From assembly GCF_009862265.1 (NCBI RefSeq), contig NZ_WWGX01000022.1, positions 88,632-152,631 of the forward strand: DNA of 64,000 nt, in the 5' to 3' direction. The stretch is from Streptomyces sp. SID8352. GTDB lineage: Bacteria > Actinomycetota > Actinomycetes > Streptomycetales > Streptomycetaceae. Below, in pieces: positions 10,338 through 18,743 of the stretch (position 1 is its first letter; every line of letters begins with the position of its first letter). The position numbers and the translations under genes were made by a program. A model generated the notes under the pieces. It searched no databases. It was not told where the DNA came from and was given only the letters and a program-made list of their open reading frames with translations.

Positions 10338-10500
10338 GGCGGTGCCTTTCGTCGGGGTCGGGGGCGTCGGCGCGCACCGTCCGCGTCGCGGCGGCCCGGT
10401 ACACGTCGGCGCCTCGGCCCGTGGGGGCGTCGGCGCCTGGCGACGGCTCCAGAGAAACAGGCCGGAAGATCCTCCGCAATCACCCCTTTTGCTAGTGGAG
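10338..10500 (-). promoter_or_regulatory. Long structured leader of the SLT gene (candidate RNA element)
   Basis: The region upstream of the SLT start has no open frame with coding bias. Near 10500 the base composition becomes locally AT-richer (cccttttgctagtgg), which is promoter-like, giving a leader of about 150 nt. It contains the palindrome-like ggaagatcctcc and two copies of a gcgtcggcgc motif able to pair with nearby strands. Secreted wall-hydrolase genes of Streptomyces are often controlled by riboswitches (ydaO/c-di-AMP upstream of rpfA), but I cannot match this leader to that consensus. Confidence 0.35.
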
Positions 10501-10619
10501 TTCGTATGTGGGGTGATGCGTGGTGCTGTGACCCGGCTCTCACCGCCCTGGTCAGAGCGGTGCGCGGAGATCGCGGGGGCGCCCCGGCGGCTACGAGGCG
10601 GGATCGTAGGTGAGCCGCG

Positions 10620-11540
10620 TCACGTGGGGCGGCTCACCCCGCCGGGGCGCCCCGGCGGGCTCGGGGCCTCCCCCGGGCTCCCCGCCGGTCCCTCCCGCCC
10701 GTCCGCCCCGCCGGACTCCCCGAAGGCGACCGGCGCCTCGAAGGCCGCCCGCCGGGTGGCCCGGCGCAGCGCCTTCAGCACGGTGGTGCCCAGCGTCAGG
10801 GTCAGCACCACCGTCAGCACCGCCCGGCCGCCGTCCCAGCCCAGCGAGGTGGCCAGGCAGTACGCCAGGAAGCGGGCCAGGTTGGCGGAGACCGGCGCGT
10901 CCGGGTCGAAGGCGATGTTCGACGACAGGGTGTTCATGAACGTCCAGCCCGCGAGGTTCGTCGCCGTCCCGTAGGCGAAGGACGCCGCGAAGCCGTAGGC
11001 GGCCAGCAGGAGCAGCTCCGCGCGGCCCCGCAGCCGGTCGGGGAGGGGCAGCAGGCCCGCGCCCATGGTGAACCAGCCCATCGACAGCATCTGGAACGGC
11101 ATCCACGGCCCCACCCCGCCGGTCAGCAGCGCGGAGGCGAACATGGTGAGCGAGCCCAGCACGAAGCCGAAGCCCGGCCCGAGGACCCGGCCGCTGAGCA
11201 GCATCAGGAAGAACATCGGCTCCAGGCCGCCGGTGCCCGCGCCGAGCGGGCGCAGCGCCGCGCCGGTCGCCGCGAGGACGCCGAGCATGGCCACCGCCTT
11301 GGGGCCGAGGCCCGCCTCCGAGATGGTCGCCGCGAGCACCGCCACCATCAGCACCAGCAGCCCGGCGAAGAGCCACGGGGCGTCCTGGGAGTGGGCGTTC
11401 AGGGACGCCTCGGGCGGGGCGAGGAAGGGCCAGCCGAGGCCGCCCAGGCCCACCGCGCTGACCAGGACCAGGGCGGCGACGGAGCGGGGGCCCAGCCGGA
11501 CGGCCCGGACCCGGCGCTCGCGGGGTGCCTCGGCGCTCAT
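10620..11540 (-). CDS. ECF transporter substrate-binding (S) component, predicted for cobalamin
   Basis: 306 residues, ATG at 11540 overlapping the stop of the ATPase gene (ATGA). Integral membrane protein with about six to seven helices, including AALVLVSAVGLGGLGWPFL, LFAGLLVLMVAVLAATISEA and ...GRVLGPGFGFVLGSLTMFASALLTGG, a pattern of EcfS proteins of the CbrT/HmpT-like group that bind vitamins within the membrane. The C-terminal 45 residues are Gly/Pro-rich and probably disordered. It is the last gene of a riboswitch-controlled operon, so B12 or a precursor is the likely substrate; that is inference. Confidence 0.8.
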   Translation of the reverse strand: MSAEAPRERRVRAVRLGPRSVAALVLVSAVGLGGLGWPFLAPPEASLNAHSQDAPWLFAGLLVLMVAVLAATISEAGLGPKAVAMLGVLAATGAALRPLGAGTGGLEPMFFLMLLSGRVLGPGFGFVLGSLTMFASALLTGGVGPWMPFQMLSMGWFTMGAGLLPLPDRLRGRAELLLLAAYGFAASFAYGTATNLAGWTFMNTLSSNIAFDPDAPVSANLARFLAYCLATSLGWDGGRAVLTVVLTLTLGTTVLKALRRATRRAAFEAPVAFGESGGADGREGPAGSPGEAPSPPGRPGGVSRPT

Positions 11541-13246
11541 GCCAGGGCCCGCCTGACCTGCGCGACCGTCAGCCACTTCCGCGGGGCCAGCACCTTGGCC
11601 ACCTGCGGTGCGAAGGACGGCGAGGCGACCACCACGTCGGCCGCCGGGCCGTCGGCGATGACCTCGCCCTCGGCCAGCAGCACCACCCGGTCGGCCAGCT
11701 CGGCGGCCAGCTCCACGTCGTGCGTGGCCAGCACGATGGCGTGCCCCTCGGCGGCCAGCGCGCGCAGGATCGCGGCCAGCCGCGCCTTGGCCGCGTAGTC
11801 CAGCCCGCGCGTCGGCTCGTCCAGCAGGAGCAGCGGCGGGCGGGCGGCCAGCACCACGGAGAGGGCGAGGGTGAGCCGCTGGCCCTCCGAGAGGTCCCGC
11901 GGATGGGTGTCGTCGGTGACGCCGGGCAGCAGCCGCTCCAGCAGCGACCGGCAGGTGCCGGGTTCCGCCCCGGCGTCCCGGTCGGCCGCCGCGCACTCGG
12001 CGGCGACGGTGTCGGCGTAGAGCAGGTCGCGCGGCTCCTGCGGCACCAGGCCGACCCGGCGCACCAGCTCCCGGGGCGCCATCAGGTGCGGTACGGCGCC
12101 GCAGGCGCGGACCGAGCCGGAGGCCGGGGCGACCAGGCCGACCAGCGCGGACAGCAGGGTGGACTTCCCGGCGCCGTTGCGGCCCATCAGGGCGACGGTC
12201 TCGCCGGGGGAGACGGTCAGGTCCACCTCGCGCAGCGCCTCGACCCGGTCGCGCCGCACGGCCAGCCCGCGGACCTCGGCCGCGTACCGGGCGGGCCCGT
12301 CCGGCGCCCCGCCCGGGGGCCTGCGGCGGCGCAGCCGGGACAGGAGCGGGGTCCGGGCGGCGCGGGCGGGCGGCGGGGCGGCGGACGCGGGGAGGGCGCG
12401 GGCCGGGAGGGCGCGGCGCGGCGGCTCCCGGTCGGCGAGCCGGGCCCGCAGCGGGGCCGCCCGGCGGCGGGCGTCGCGCACCGTCAGCGGCAGCGGCGAC
12501 CAGTCCGCCAGCCGGCCCAGCTCCACCACCGGCGGGAACACCGGCGACACCGCCATCACCTCGGCCGGGGTGCCCAGCACGGGGGCCGCGCCGGGGGAGG
12601 GCAGCAGCACGACCCGGTCGGCGTACTGGACGACGCGCTCCAGGCGGTGCTCGGCCATCAGCACGGTGGTGCCGAGGTCGTGGACCAGGCGCTGGAGGAC
12701 GGCGAGGACCTCCTCGGCGGCGGCCGGGTCCAGCGCGGACGTCGGCTCGTCGAGGACCAGCACCCGGGGGTGCGGGGTGAGCACCGAGCCGATCGCCACC
12801 CGCTGCCGCTGGCCGCCGGAGAGGGTGGCGATGGAGCGGGCCCGCAGGTCGGACAGGCCGAGCAGGTCGAGGGTCTCCTCGACGCGCCGTCGCATCACGT
12901 CCGGCGCGAGCCCGAGGGACTCCATGCCGTAGGCCAGCTCCTCCTCGACGGTGTCGGTGACGAAGTGCTCCAGCGGGTCCTGGCCCACCGTGCCCACCAC
13001 GTCGGCCAGTTCGCGCGGCTTGTGGGTGCGGGTGTCGCGCCCGGCCACGGTGACCCGGCCGCGCAGGGTGCCGCCGGTGAAGTGCGGCACGAGTCCGCCG
13101 ACCGCGCCGAGCACGGTGGACTTGCCGACCCCGGACGGTCCCGCCAGCAGGACGAGTTCGCCCTCGGGCACCTCGAAGCAGATGCCCCGGACGGTCGGTC
13201 CGGCCGCTCCGTCGTAGGTCACGGAGACATCCTCGAAGCGGATCAC
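11537..13246 (-). CDS. ECF transporter ATPase, fused A1-A2 subunits
   Basis: 569 residues, GTG at 13246 overlapping the EcfT stop (GTGA) with GAGGAG upstream. Two complete ABC ATPase domains are joined. Domain 1: Walker A GPSGVGKST (about residues 36-44), signature LSGGQRQR, Walker B VLVLDEPTSALD. Domain 2: Walker A GRNGAGKST (about 335), signature LSEGQRLTLALS, Walker B LLLLDEPTRGLD, switch His in LATHDVELAAE. The domains are linked by about 60 Arg/Pro-rich residues. The fused dimer powers uptake by the S and T subunits in the membrane. Confidence 0.93.
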   Translation of the reverse strand: MIRFEDVSVTYDGAAGPTVRGICFEVPEGELVLLAGPSGVGKSTVLGAVGGLVPHFTGGTLRGRVTVAGRDTRTHKPRELADVVGTVGQDPLEHFVTDTVEEELAYGMESLGLAPDVMRRRVEETLDLLGLSDLRARSIATLSGGQRQRVAIGSVLTPHPRVLVLDEPTSALDPAAAEEVLAVLQRLVHDLGTTVLMAEHRLERVVQYADRVVLLPSPGAAPVLGTPAEVMAVSPVFPPVVELGRLADWSPLPLTVRDARRRAAPLRARLADREPPRRALPARALPASAAPPPARAARTPLLSRLRRRRPPGGAPDGPARYAAEVRGLAVRRDRVEALREVDLTVSPGETVALMGRNGAGKSTLLSALVGLVAPASGSVRACGAVPHLMAPRELVRRVGLVPQEPRDLLYADTVAAECAAADRDAGAEPGTCRSLLERLLPGVTDDTHPRDLSEGQRLTLALSVVLAARPPLLLLDEPTRGLDYAAKARLAAILRALAAEGHAIVLATHDVELAAELADRVVLLAEGEVIADGPAADVVVASPSFAPQVAKVLAPRKWLTVAQVRRALA

Positions 13247-14799
13247 GACGGCTCCTCGACGGGCTGGGCGGTGGGGGACGCGGAGGCGGTGCCCGGGGCC
13301 GGGCCGCGGGCGGCACGGGCGGTGCGGGGAGCGGGCCGGGGCGCGGGGCCGGGGCCGGGCGCGGGGGTGACCAGGGCCGGGAGCAGTCCGAGCAGCACGG
13401 CCGCCGCCGGCCACAGCGGCAGCGACGGCGCGACCAGCGGGACCACGCCCGGGTGCAGCGCGTCCGGGGCGCGGACGGAGGCCAGGAACAGCAGCGCGGC
13501 GACGGCCGCGCCGGAACCGGCGACCAGGACGGCGCGGACGTCCCAGCGGTCGGGGCGGTAGCGGGTGCGCGGCGAGCGGCGCCCGCCGAGCCACAGCCCG
13601 GCGACCGCGGCGGCCACCCCGCCCGCCAGCACCGGGACGCCGTAGGAGCCGCCCGCCGCGGTCATCACCCCGTACGTCCCCGCGCACACGCCGAGCAGTC
13701 CCCCCAGGGTGAGGGCGGCGGTGGTGCGGCGGACCCGGGCCGGGACCCGCGCGGTGCGGCCGTAACCCCGGGCGTCCATCGCGGCGGCCAGCGCGACCGA
13801 GCGCTCCAGCGCCCCCTCCAGCACCGGCAGCCCCACCTGGAGCAGCCCCCGCACGCCCCGGTCGGGGCGGCCGCGCAGCCGCCGGGCGGCCCGCAGCCGC
13901 TGGACGTCGGCGATCAGGCTGGGCGCGAAGGTCAGCGCCACGACCACGGCGACGCCCGCCTCGTACAGCGCGCCGGGCAGGGACTTCAGCAGCCGGGACG
14001 GGTTGGCCAGCGCGTTGGCGGCGCCCACGCAGATCAGCAGCGCGGCCAGCTTCATGGCGTCGTACAGGGAGAAGACGAGCGCCTCGGCGGTGACCCGGCC
14101 GCCGAGGCGGATGCCCTGTGCCCAGCCGGGCAGCGGGATCTCGGGGAGCGTCACCAGGGTGTGGGCGCCGGGGATGGGGGAGCCGAGGACCACGGTGAAC
14201 AGGAGGCGGACGGCCAGCACGGCGAGGGCGAGCTTGACGAAGGCACCGTAGGAGCGGGACCAGGGGGTGTGCGGGCGGCGGGTGGTGACGACGTAGGCGG
14301 AGACGGCGACGAGCAGCGCCAGCAGCAGCGGGTTGGTGGTGCGGGTGGCGGCGGTGCCCAGGCCGAGCGCCCAGAGCCACCAGGCGCCGGGGTGCACGGA
14401 GACCGGGGGGCGGCGGGGGCCGGGGGCGCCGGTTCCGGGGGTGCGGCGTCCGGGCTGCGGGGCGCGGGGGCCCGAGGCGCGGAGTTCCGGGGCGGTGGGG
14501 GCGGTGCGGGTGCCGGTGCCGGGCGTGCCGGCGCGGGCGCCGTTCACGGGCGCGGTGGTGCCGGTGCGGGAGCCGTTCCCGGCGGCGGGGGGCCGGGGGC
14601 CGGGCGCGCGGAGGCCGGGGGCGGCACCGGGCGGGGTGGCGCGAGGGCGGCTGTCCGCGCCCGCACCCGCACTCGCGCCCGCGCCCGCGGGCAGCCGGCC
14701 GCCCGGCGGGAGCGGGGGCGGCAGGGGCCCGGTGAGGGGGCCGCCCGGCGGCCGGGGCGGTCCGGCGGCGGGGCCGGGCGCGGGTTCAGCGGGACGCAT
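13243..14799 (-). CDS. ECF transporter transmembrane (T) component, CbiQ family
   Basis: 518 residues, ATG at 14799. The first 130 residues are Pro/Gly/Ala-rich low complexity, unusual for EcfT and probably cytoplasmic. Then come the TM helices and the long coupling helices that touch the ATPases, with the two signature blocks A-R-G-like: ALERSVALAAAMDARGYGRT and RLRAARRLRGRPDRG. EcfT forms the scaffold of energy-coupling-factor vitamin transporters. It overlaps its upstream neighbour by 14 bp and its downstream ATPase by 4 bp, so all five genes are one transcription and translation unit. Confidence 0.9.
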   Translation of the reverse strand: MRPAEPAPGPAAGPPRPPGGPLTGPLPPPLPPGGRLPAGAGASAGAGADSRPRATPPGAAPGLRAPGPRPPAAGNGSRTGTTAPVNGARAGTPGTGTRTAPTAPELRASGPRAPQPGRRTPGTGAPGPRRPPVSVHPGAWWLWALGLGTAATRTTNPLLLALLVAVSAYVVTTRRPHTPWSRSYGAFVKLALAVLAVRLLFTVVLGSPIPGAHTLVTLPEIPLPGWAQGIRLGGRVTAEALVFSLYDAMKLAALLICVGAANALANPSRLLKSLPGALYEAGVAVVVALTFAPSLIADVQRLRAARRLRGRPDRGVRGLLQVGLPVLEGALERSVALAAAMDARGYGRTARVPARVRRTTAALTLGGLLGVCAGTYGVMTAAGGSYGVPVLAGGVAAAVAGLWLGGRRSPRTRYRPDRWDVRAVLVAGSGAAVAALLFLASVRAPDALHPGVVPLVAPSLPLWPAAAVLLGLLPALVTPAPGPGPAPRPAPRTARAARGPAPGTASASPTAQPVEEPS

Positions 14800-15487
14800 T
14801 CCCGCGCCGCCTCGCCTGCCAGACGGCCGCCCCGCCCAGGACCGCCACCACCGCGACGCCCGCGAACAGGCCGACCGACGGACCGGTGCCGCCCGTCCCT
14901 CCGGTGCTGTCCGGGGCGGTGGCGGCGGTGGACTCCCCGGCGCCGCCGCCCTCGGCGTCGGCGGAGCCCTTCGCGGTGTCCCGTCCGGTGACCTGTTCGC
15001 CGCAGCCCGTCCTCGGGTAGCCGGCGATGGCGCAGAGCAGGGCGCTGGAGTCGTAGCGCAGCGGGCCCGCCACGGCGGCCAGGGCCTCGGCGGTGGTGGC
15101 GTCCGGGGCGACGCGGGCGCAGGCGGTGCGGGCGGCGGGCGGGGCCGCGCCGTCCGGGGCGTCCGCGGCCGTGCCGAAGTCGAGGACGAGCGCCACCCGC
15201 TTGCTGCCCTCCTCGGCCGGGGTCCGTGCGCAGATCGCCGCGAAGTCCGCGGCGCCGCGCGGCGTGGCGGCGTCGGCGGAGTCCTCGCTCACCGCGAAGC
15301 GCAGGCCCTGGACGTCGCCGTCGGCGGGACGGGCGGTGGACGGGCCCTGGGTGGCGTAGACCCAGCGGTCGCCGTCGCGGTCCCAGAAGGACCAGTAGCG
15401 GTACCCGGCGGCCCCGGCCTGGGCCGCGCTCCCGAGGAGCAGGAGCAGGAGCGCGGCCAGCGCGATCGGTGCGGCGCGGCGTATCAC
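14786..15487 (-). CDS. SCO2322-like membrane-anchored exported protein; possible DUF4430-like cobalamin-binding partner
   Basis: 233 residues from a GTG at 15487 that overlaps the stop of the toroid gene (GTGA). Signal peptide 1-24 (LAALLLLLLGSAAQA), mature domain, Thr/Gly linker, then one C-terminal TM helix (about 205-225) and a basic tail, so it is tethered to the outer face of the membrane. The mature start is rich in aromatics (YRYWSFW at 29-35) and has DGDRW and later DGDVQGLRF. That spacing resembles the DUF4430 domain which forms the beta-domain of animal intrinsic factor and transcobalamin. Cysteines in ICA, ACA, LLCA and TGCG may pair. Family assignment is from memory; the DUF4430 resemblance is inference. 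Confidence 0.7.
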   Translation of the reverse strand: MIRRAAPIALAALLLLLLGSAAQAGAAGYRYWSFWDRDGDRWVYATQGPSTARPADGDVQGLRFAVSEDSADAATPRGAADFAAICARTPAEEGSKRVALVLDFGTAADAPDGAAPPAARTACARVAPDATTAEALAAVAGPLRYDSSALLCAIAGYPRTGCGEQVTGRDTAKGSADAEGGGAGESTAATAPDSTGGTGGTGPSVGLFAGVAVVAVLGGAAVWQARRRGNASR

Positions 15488-16746
15488 GACCCGGACTTCC
15501 GGTTGCGGCCGCTGAGCAGGAAGCCGACGCCCACGCCGAAGACCAGGCAGACGCCCACGAACCACCAGACGCCGAAGCCGGAGTCGTCCTTACCGTCGTC
15601 CTTCTTCTTCTCGTCCTTCTTGTCCTTGGCGCCGTCCTCGCCGGGCGTCTCGGCGCCCGCCTTGAAACCCTCCGGGGCGGGGCCCAGGGCGTTCAGGGCG
15701 CTCACCAGATCGGTGCCGCCGAAGTCGCGCGGATCGGTGCCGGTGGCGTGGGCGGCCAGGATGAGCTGGGCGTAGGCGGCGGGGCCGCTCTGCTCGGCCC
15801 ACGCACCGGCGTTCTTCTCCAGCCAGGCCAGCGGTCCGGCCGCGCTCGCGGCCCCGCTCCGCGCGGCGAGCGCCACCACGGTGTCGGCGGTGTTGCCGAC
15901 GTCGGGCTGGTCCTCGGCGCCGGGGAGGGAGGAGGTGAGGTGGCCGTCCTCGGCCACGGCCCGCGCGAGGTGGGCGGCGCCGTTGGCGGCGGCCTGCTCC
16001 CGCGTCGCGGGGTCCGCGCAGGCGGGGGCGGTGCCGTCGGCCTTGCCGGGCCCGGTGACCAGGCCCTTGCCGAGGGCGGCGAGGACCGCGGCCGCGGTGG
16101 CGTCCTCGTTGGCCGTCAGCCCGCCGTCCTTGTCCGGCTGGTAGGCGAAGGCGCCGTCGCCCTTGCCCTTGGCGCAGGGCAGGGCGAAGGTCAGCAGGGC
16201 GTCGTAGGGCGACCTGCCGTCCTTGACGGTGGCGGCCGGGTCGGCGCCGGTGGCGGCCAGGGCGCCGATGACCACGGCGGTGGAGTTGGCGTCGCTCGGG
16301 GAGCCCGGGGTGTAGCCCCAGCCGCCGTCCTTGTTCTGCACGGAGGTCAGCCAGGTGAGGGCGTCGCCGACCGCCTTGTCGTGCCCGCCGAGGGCGGCGA
16401 GGGCCTGGACCGCGACGGCCGTGCTGTTGCTGTCGACCATCGTGCCGGTGCCGCACGCCGCGTCCGGGTCGGCGCGGAAGGCGGCGAAGGAGCCGTCGGC
16501 GCACTGCTGCCCGGTGAGCCAGGCCACGGCCCGCTCCGACGGGACCATGCGCACCGTGTCCTGCGCGAGCAGGGTCAGGGACTGGCGCCAGACGCCGTCG
16601 TACTGGGGGTCGGCCTTCCCGTAGAGCCCGGGGGGTGTGCCGGGGGAGGCGGAGGGCGACGGATCGGCGGCGACCGCGGGTGCGGCGGCGCCACCGAACA
16701 CGGCCATGGCGGCCAGGACCGCGGCGCTGCGACGGCGGACGTTCAT
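15484..16746 (-). CDS. Membrane-anchored alpha/alpha-toroid (prenyltransferase/squalene-cyclase-like) protein, predicted B12 capture
   Basis: 420 residues, ATG at 16746 with AGGGAAGG upstream. Signal peptide 1-27 (APAVA-AD). The body carries repeated QW-type helical repeats: AVAWLTGQQCADGSFAAF, ALTWLTSVQNKDGGWGYTPG, then further helix pairs with NSTAVAVQALAALGG / NSTAVVIGALAATGA. This alpha6/alpha6 barrel is shared by squalene cyclases, protein prenyltransferases and the alpha-domain of intrinsic factor/transcobalamin; no DxDD or DDTA catalytic motif is present, favouring binding. A Lys/Asp-rich linker and a C-terminal TM helix (WWFVGVCLVFGVGVGFLL) tether it outside. First gene behind a cobalamin riboswitch and in an ECF operon. 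Confidence 0.85.
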   Translation of the reverse strand: MNVRRRSAAVLAAMAVFGGAAAPAVAADPSPSASPGTPPGLYGKADPQYDGVWRQSLTLLAQDTVRMVPSERAVAWLTGQQCADGSFAAFRADPDAACGTGTMVDSNSTAVAVQALAALGGHDKAVGDALTWLTSVQNKDGGWGYTPGSPSDANSTAVVIGALAATGADPAATVKDGRSPYDALLTFALPCAKGKGDGAFAYQPDKDGGLTANEDATAAAVLAALGKGLVTGPGKADGTAPACADPATREQAAANGAAHLARAVAEDGHLTSSLPGAEDQPDVGNTADTVVALAARSGAASAAGPLAWLEKNAGAWAEQSGPAAYAQLILAAHATGTDPRDFGGTDLVSALNALGPAPEGFKAGAETPGEDGAKDKKDEKKKDDGKDDSGFGVWWFVGVCLVFGVGVGFLLSGRNRKSGS

Positions 16747-16861
16747 GATCGGCGGCTGCCTTCCCTGCGCGGGACCGGCAGCACGGGGCACCCCCGGGCG
16801 GCTCGGCCCCGTATGCCTCGACGGTGACCGTGCTCCGGCGGCGCCGGTGCACGTGAGCCGG
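16747..16861 (-). promoter_or_regulatory. Expression platform between B12 aptamer and first gene
   Basis: About 115 nt between the aptamer and the ATG at 16746. The aptamer end GTGAGCCGG can pair with a downstream CCGGCTCAC (about 16854-16862 on the minus strand), giving a possible switch helix. No run of U follows, so control is more likely at translation than at termination. Confidence 0.5.
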
Positions 16862-16995
16862 TCACGTCCGCACGGGGCAGTCCGGCTCACCGTCCGGCCA
16901 CGGGGCGGCGGGCGGTTCACGGTTGCGGGTCAGCGCCGGAATTGCACCGGCTTCCCCCCGTACGGGTGTGATGACGACGCCGCCACTTTACCCGT
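16862..16995 (-). ncRNA. Cobalamin (B12) riboswitch aptamer
   Basis: On the minus strand the conserved core is read directly at 16965-16917: GGGGGGAAGCCGGTGCAATT, then CCGGCGCTGACCCGCAACCG, then TGA. This matches the B12-box consensus GGGAA-x-x-x-GGTG-x-A-A-x-TCC and GC-x-G-x-CCCGC-AAC-x-GT. The 3' strand element GTGAGCCGGACTGCC follows at about 16890-16876, matching the AGCC-x-GGA-x-ACC-TGCC part. A GTACGGGT...ACCCGTAC hairpin lies at the 5' side (about 16991-16958). It should shut off the downstream capture and ECF genes when adenosyl- or methylcobalamin is plentiful. Confidence 0.95.
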
Positions 16996-17259
16996 ACGCC
17001 GCAAGGGGGGCCGAGGGAGCGGTCCGGAAAGCGGGGGCCGGGCGCCCGGTTCCGGCCCGGTGCGCCGGGAGCTTCCCGGAGGGCGCGCGCGGACCCCGGA
17101 CCGGCGCCCTCTCCGGCGGGCTCCCGGCCCCCGTCCGGCCCAGCGGGCCGCCCCCGCCGCGCGAGTGCGCGGGAGCCCTCCGCCGCACCGCCGGGACCCC
17201 GGTCCGCCGTGGCGCGAATCACCCGATCCACCGCGCGCTCCCGGGCTACCTGCCGGTAG

Positions 17260-17276
17260 ATTCGGAGCCTCCGAAT
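17260..17276. promoter_or_regulatory. Perfect palindrome upstream of the glycosyltransferase operon
   Basis: ATTCGGAG-c-CTCCGAAT is an exact 8-bp inverted repeat with a one-base centre, in a locally AT-richer stretch about 80 bp before the GTG at 17355. It is placed as an operator for a dimeric regulator of the plus-strand operon. The stretch 17000-17259 is GC-rich and shows nothing else. Confidence 0.5.
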
Positions 17277-17354
17277 GATCAACTCCGAAACTTGTTCCAG
17301 ATCAGATGCCCGGCGTAGTCTCGCGGGACGGCGCGGTGGAGAAGGGGGCACAGG

Positions 17355-18743
17355 GTGACCGCTGAGGCCAGTCAGGCGGGTCCCGGTCAGGAGCCCGCCG
17401 CCGACGGCTTGCGACCGCTCCGCATCGCACTGCTCACCTACAAGGGGAACCCGTTCTGCGGCGGCCAGGGCGTCTACGTCCGCCACCTCTCGCGCGAACT
17501 GGCCCGCCTCGGCCACCGGGTCGAGGTCATCGGCGCCCAGCCCTACCCCGTCCTCGACACCCTCGACGACGCCCCCGGCGGACGGCTCTCCCTCACCGAA
17601 CTGCCCAGCCTCGACCTCTACCGGCAGCCCGACCCCTTCCGCACCCCCGGCCGGGGCGAGTACCGCGACTGGGTCGACGCGCTGGAGGTCGCCACCATGT
17701 GGACCGGCGGCTTCCCCGAGCCGCTCACCTTCTCCCTGCGCGCCCGCCGCCATCTGCGCGCCCGCCGCGGCGAGTTCGACGTCGTCCACGACAACCAGAC
17801 CCTCGGATACGGCCTGCTGGGCGACGTCGGCGCCCCCCTCGTCACCACCGTCCACCACCCCATCACCGTGGACCGGCGGCTGGAGCTGGACGCCGCCGGG
17901 AGCCGGGCCCGCCGCTACTCCGTGCGCCGCTGGTACGCCTTCACCCGCATGCAGAAGCGGGTGGCCCGCCGCCTGCCCTCCGTGCTCACCGTCTCCGGCA
18001 CCTCCCGGCAGGAGATCATCGACCACCTCGGCGTCCGCGGCGACCGCGTCCACGTCGTCCACATCGGTGCCGACACCGACCTGTTCTCGCCCGACCCCTC
18101 CGTGCCCAAGGTGCCCGGCCGGATCGTCACCACCTCCAGCGCCGACGTCCCCCTCAAGGGGCTGGTCTTCCTCGTCGAGGCGCTGGCCGGGGCACGCGCC
18201 GAACGGCCCGGCGCCCACCTCGTCGTCGTCGGCAAGCGGCCCGCCGAGGGCCCCGTCGCCCGCGCGATCGAACGCCACGGCCTCGACGGCGCCGTCGAGT
18301 TCGTCAAGGGCATCACCGACACCGAACTCGTCCGCCTGGTGCGCTCCGCCGAGGTCGCCTGCGTGCCCTCCCTCTACGAAGGGTTCTCGCTGCCCGCCGC
18401 CGAGGCCATGGCCACCGGCACCCCCCTGCTCGCCACCACCGGCGGTGCCGTCCCCGAGGTGGCCGGACCCGACGGCGAGACCTGCCTCGCGGTGCCGCCC
18501 GGCGACGCCGGGGCGCTGGCCGCCGGGCTCGTCCGGCTCCTCGGCGACCCGGAGCTGCGGGCCCGGCTCGGCGCCGCCGGACGCGCACGCGTGCTGCGCC
18601 GCTTCACCTGGGCCCGCGCCGCCGAGGGGACCGTCGCCCGCTACCGCGAGGCCCTCGGCCCCGCGGCGGCCGTCCCCGCGACCACCCCCGGGGCCCCGAC
18701 CAGTGACACCGGCGTCTACCCCGAAAGCAGGGCCACGTGCTGA
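17355..18743 (+). CDS. Glycosyltransferase family 4 (GT-B fold)
   Basis: 462 residues, GTG at 17355 with GGAGAAGGGGG upstream. Retaining nucleotide-sugar glycosyltransferase of the cytoplasm. N-terminal Rossmann-like domain: RIALLTYKGNPFCGGQGVYVRHLSRELARLGHRVEV (GGQGVYV is the acceptor-side loop). C-terminal donor domain: GRIVTTSSADVPLKGLVFLVEAL, then VPSLYEGFSLPAAEAMATGTPLLAT, the E-x7-E motif that binds the nucleotide sugar. The last 30 residues are Pro/Thr-rich. Overlaps the following methyltransferase by 7 bp, so the two are co-translated; acceptor unknown. Confidence 0.9.
   Translation: MTAEASQAGPGQEPAADGLRPLRIALLTYKGNPFCGGQGVYVRHLSRELARLGHRVEVIGAQPYPVLDTLDDAPGGRLSLTELPSLDLYRQPDPFRTPGRGEYRDWVDALEVATMWTGGFPEPLTFSLRARRHLRARRGEFDVVHDNQTLGYGLLGDVGAPLVTTVHHPITVDRRLELDAAGSRARRYSVRRWYAFTRMQKRVARRLPSVLTVSGTSRQEIIDHLGVRGDRVHVVHIGADTDLFSPDPSVPKVPGRIVTTSSADVPLKGLVFLVEALAGARAERPGAHLVVVGKRPAEGPVARAIERHGLDGAVEFVKGITDTELVRLVRSAEVACVPSLYEGFSLPAAEAMATGTPLLATTGGAVPEVAGPDGETCLAVPPGDAGALAAGLVRLLGDPELRARLGAAGRARVLRRFTWARAAEGTVARYREALGPAAAVPATTPGAPTSDTGVYPESRATC

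Noticed and set aside
10338..10500. A confident ydaO (c-di-AMP) riboswitch call
   Set aside because: The core elements of the consensus could not be matched by eye; left as an unexplained leader.
15484..16746. Terpene or squalene cyclase activity for the exported toroid protein
   Set aside because: It lacks DxDD and DDTA catalytic motifs and is secreted and tethered, unlike cytosolic or membrane-buried cyclases.
17000..17354. A second riboswitch or short gene between the B12 aptamer and the glycosyltransferase
   Set aside because: Only GC-rich sequence and one palindrome were found; no conserved RNA core or coding bias.
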